From: Patescibacteria group bacterium
GTDB lineage: Bacteria > Patescibacteriota > Gracilibacteria > BD1-5 > UBA2023
DNA length: 7,560 bases
NCBI GenBank assembly: GCA_030836665.1
Contig: JAUPLX010000087.1
Coordinates: 1 to 7,560, forward strand
Reading direction: 5' to 3'
Shown: positions 7,061 through 7,560 of the stretch, in pieces
How the letters are laid out: each line of letters opens with the position of its first letter
Numbering within the stretch: position 1 is the stretch's first letter
Translations under genes and position numbers: made by a program
The notes under the pieces: generated by a model
What the model saw: only the letters and a program-made list of their open reading frames with translations
Database searches by the model: none
What the model was told of the DNA's origin: nothing

Positions 7061-7560
7061 CTACGGCAGATTCCGTAAAAGGGCGAACGACTTTTGGAGC
7101 AATCAATCGAAAACGAAGGCCGAGACGAAGGCCGAGACGATATACGGGGAAAGTACGAACCTTTCGTACAGGCGCACTTCGGGAGCAATCCACGGACTCT
7201 CTTCGAGCGAATGGGAAATCCGGTTTTTCAGTATTTGGGACTCCCCTTCCGAAATCCTTCCCGATACTGAAGCGATGAGGGGTTCGGAATCGAAGCCGAA
7301 ACGTTTTTGGAGAAACTCCGTATCGATCATGTCCCCTGGGGAAAGTTTCGAATACGGAACCGTTTTCGTAGACTGAACCTCGAGAAAAAAAGAAACCGCT
7401 TTCTGTACGATGGAAAAAAGCGGAAGGATGAGGAGAACTGAAAATAACGCCCGTTGGGCCATGAGAGTCTCCCTCCCTCCGGTAAGGAAGAAATCGAGAG
7501 AGAGGAGCATCGCGAGAAGACTAAACAATCCGAACGGGGCATGTTTCCATTTTCCGAGTA
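7061..7560 (-). CDS. Membrane protein resembling the C-terminal half of A24 (prepilin/preflagellin) peptidases, partial, ending beyond a TGA
   Basis: The frame is open from the right edge, so the N-terminus lies outside. About 165 codons are visible: LGKWKHAPFGLFSLLAMLL, a membrane segment; a second membrane segment around ALFSVLLILPLFSIVQ; then a soluble part with KLSPGDMIDTEFL and ISEGESQILKNRI; and a last helix, RFVLSPYIVSAFVSAFVF. The order 'HaPFg', 'L.pGd', 'g.s..e...lk' and a closing 'r..lsPyi' helix resembles the C-terminal region of archaeal-type and Candidate Phyla Radiation A24 peptidases. That would mean signal-peptide cleavage of pilins at the membrane. The catalytic aspartates would lie off the window, so this is a weak assignment. 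Standard code ends it at TGA 7105-7103. With TGA as sense it gains 14 residues and stops at TAG 7063-7061, 14 bases from the end of the convergent gene. Confidence 0.55.
7103..7105 (-). other. Probable in-frame TGA sense codon near the end of the A24-like protein
   Basis: The context is TTC GAT TGA TTG CTC. Reading through adds G/W-LLQKSFALLRNLP before TAG and extends the final hydrophobic helix. By itself the TGA could be a normal stop; the call rests on the two stronger TGA cases in this window. Confidence 0.5.
7113..7140 (-). repeat. 12-bp tandem repeat, about 2.3 copies
   Basis: The plus-strand unit ACGAAGGCCGAG occurs twice in tandem, followed by ACGA. On the coding (minus) strand it encodes Ser-Ala-Phe-Val twice within the last membrane helix of the A24-like protein. 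The unit is a multiple of three, so copy-number changes would keep the frame. Confidence 0.85.

Noticed and set aside
7062..7077. Hairpin TACGG-CAGATT-CCGTA as a terminator between convergent genes
   Set aside because: The stem is only 5 bp and neither strand has a following T-run; it also includes the TAG stop of the A24-like gene.
6662..7078. Plus-strand Arg-rich 138-residue open frame
   Set aside because: It is an out-of-frame shadow of the His-tailed membrane gene.

Overview
The window comes from a bacterium that does not use TGA as a stop. Three genes carry an in-frame TGA, and all six gene ends inside the window then close with TAA or TAG. With Gly read at TGA, the best fit is Candidatus Gracilibacteria or Absconditabacteria (BD1-5/SR1, genetic code 25), in the Candidate Phyla Radiation. 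No tRNA or release-factor gene is present to settle Gly against Trp. The DNA is fairly GC-rich (hand-counted lines mostly 55-75% GC), and sense TGA is rare (three codons). Both points are notable for this lineage.

Layout. (1) 1-717, minus: N-terminal part of an exported, fiber- or adhesin-like protein with NVGIGT-type repeats, running off the left edge. Its distal part is AT-rich. (2) 785-2005, minus: AI-2E/PerM family membrane transporter, split in two by a TGA if read with the standard code. (3) 2026-3528, minus: dnaX, the clamp-loader subunit. (4) 3533-4879, minus: tldD, a zinc metalloprotease subunit. Genes 4, 3 and 2 are tightly spaced and look like one operon, tldD-dnaX-AI-2E. (5) 4880-4984: a divergent promoter region with a 12-bp palindrome. 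(6) 4985-6274, plus: tldE (pmbA), partner of tldD. (7) 6276-7046, plus: a multi-pass membrane protein of unknown function with a His/Asp-rich tail, starting one base after the tldE stop and also containing an in-frame TGA. (8) 7061-7560, minus: C-terminal part of a membrane protein resembling A24 (prepilin/preflagellin) peptidases, converging on gene 7 and running off the right edge.

How the genes fit together. TldD and TldE form one heteromeric protease that trims unfolded peptides, and here they are expressed from a shared divergent control region. DnaX is replication housekeeping. The fiber-like protein, the transporter and the A24-like protein belong to the cell envelope. No Shine-Dalgarno sequence is visible before any of the six starts, and tldE may be leaderless. 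Nearly all of the window is coding. No tRNA, rRNA, CRISPR array, insertion sequence or convincing terminator was seen.
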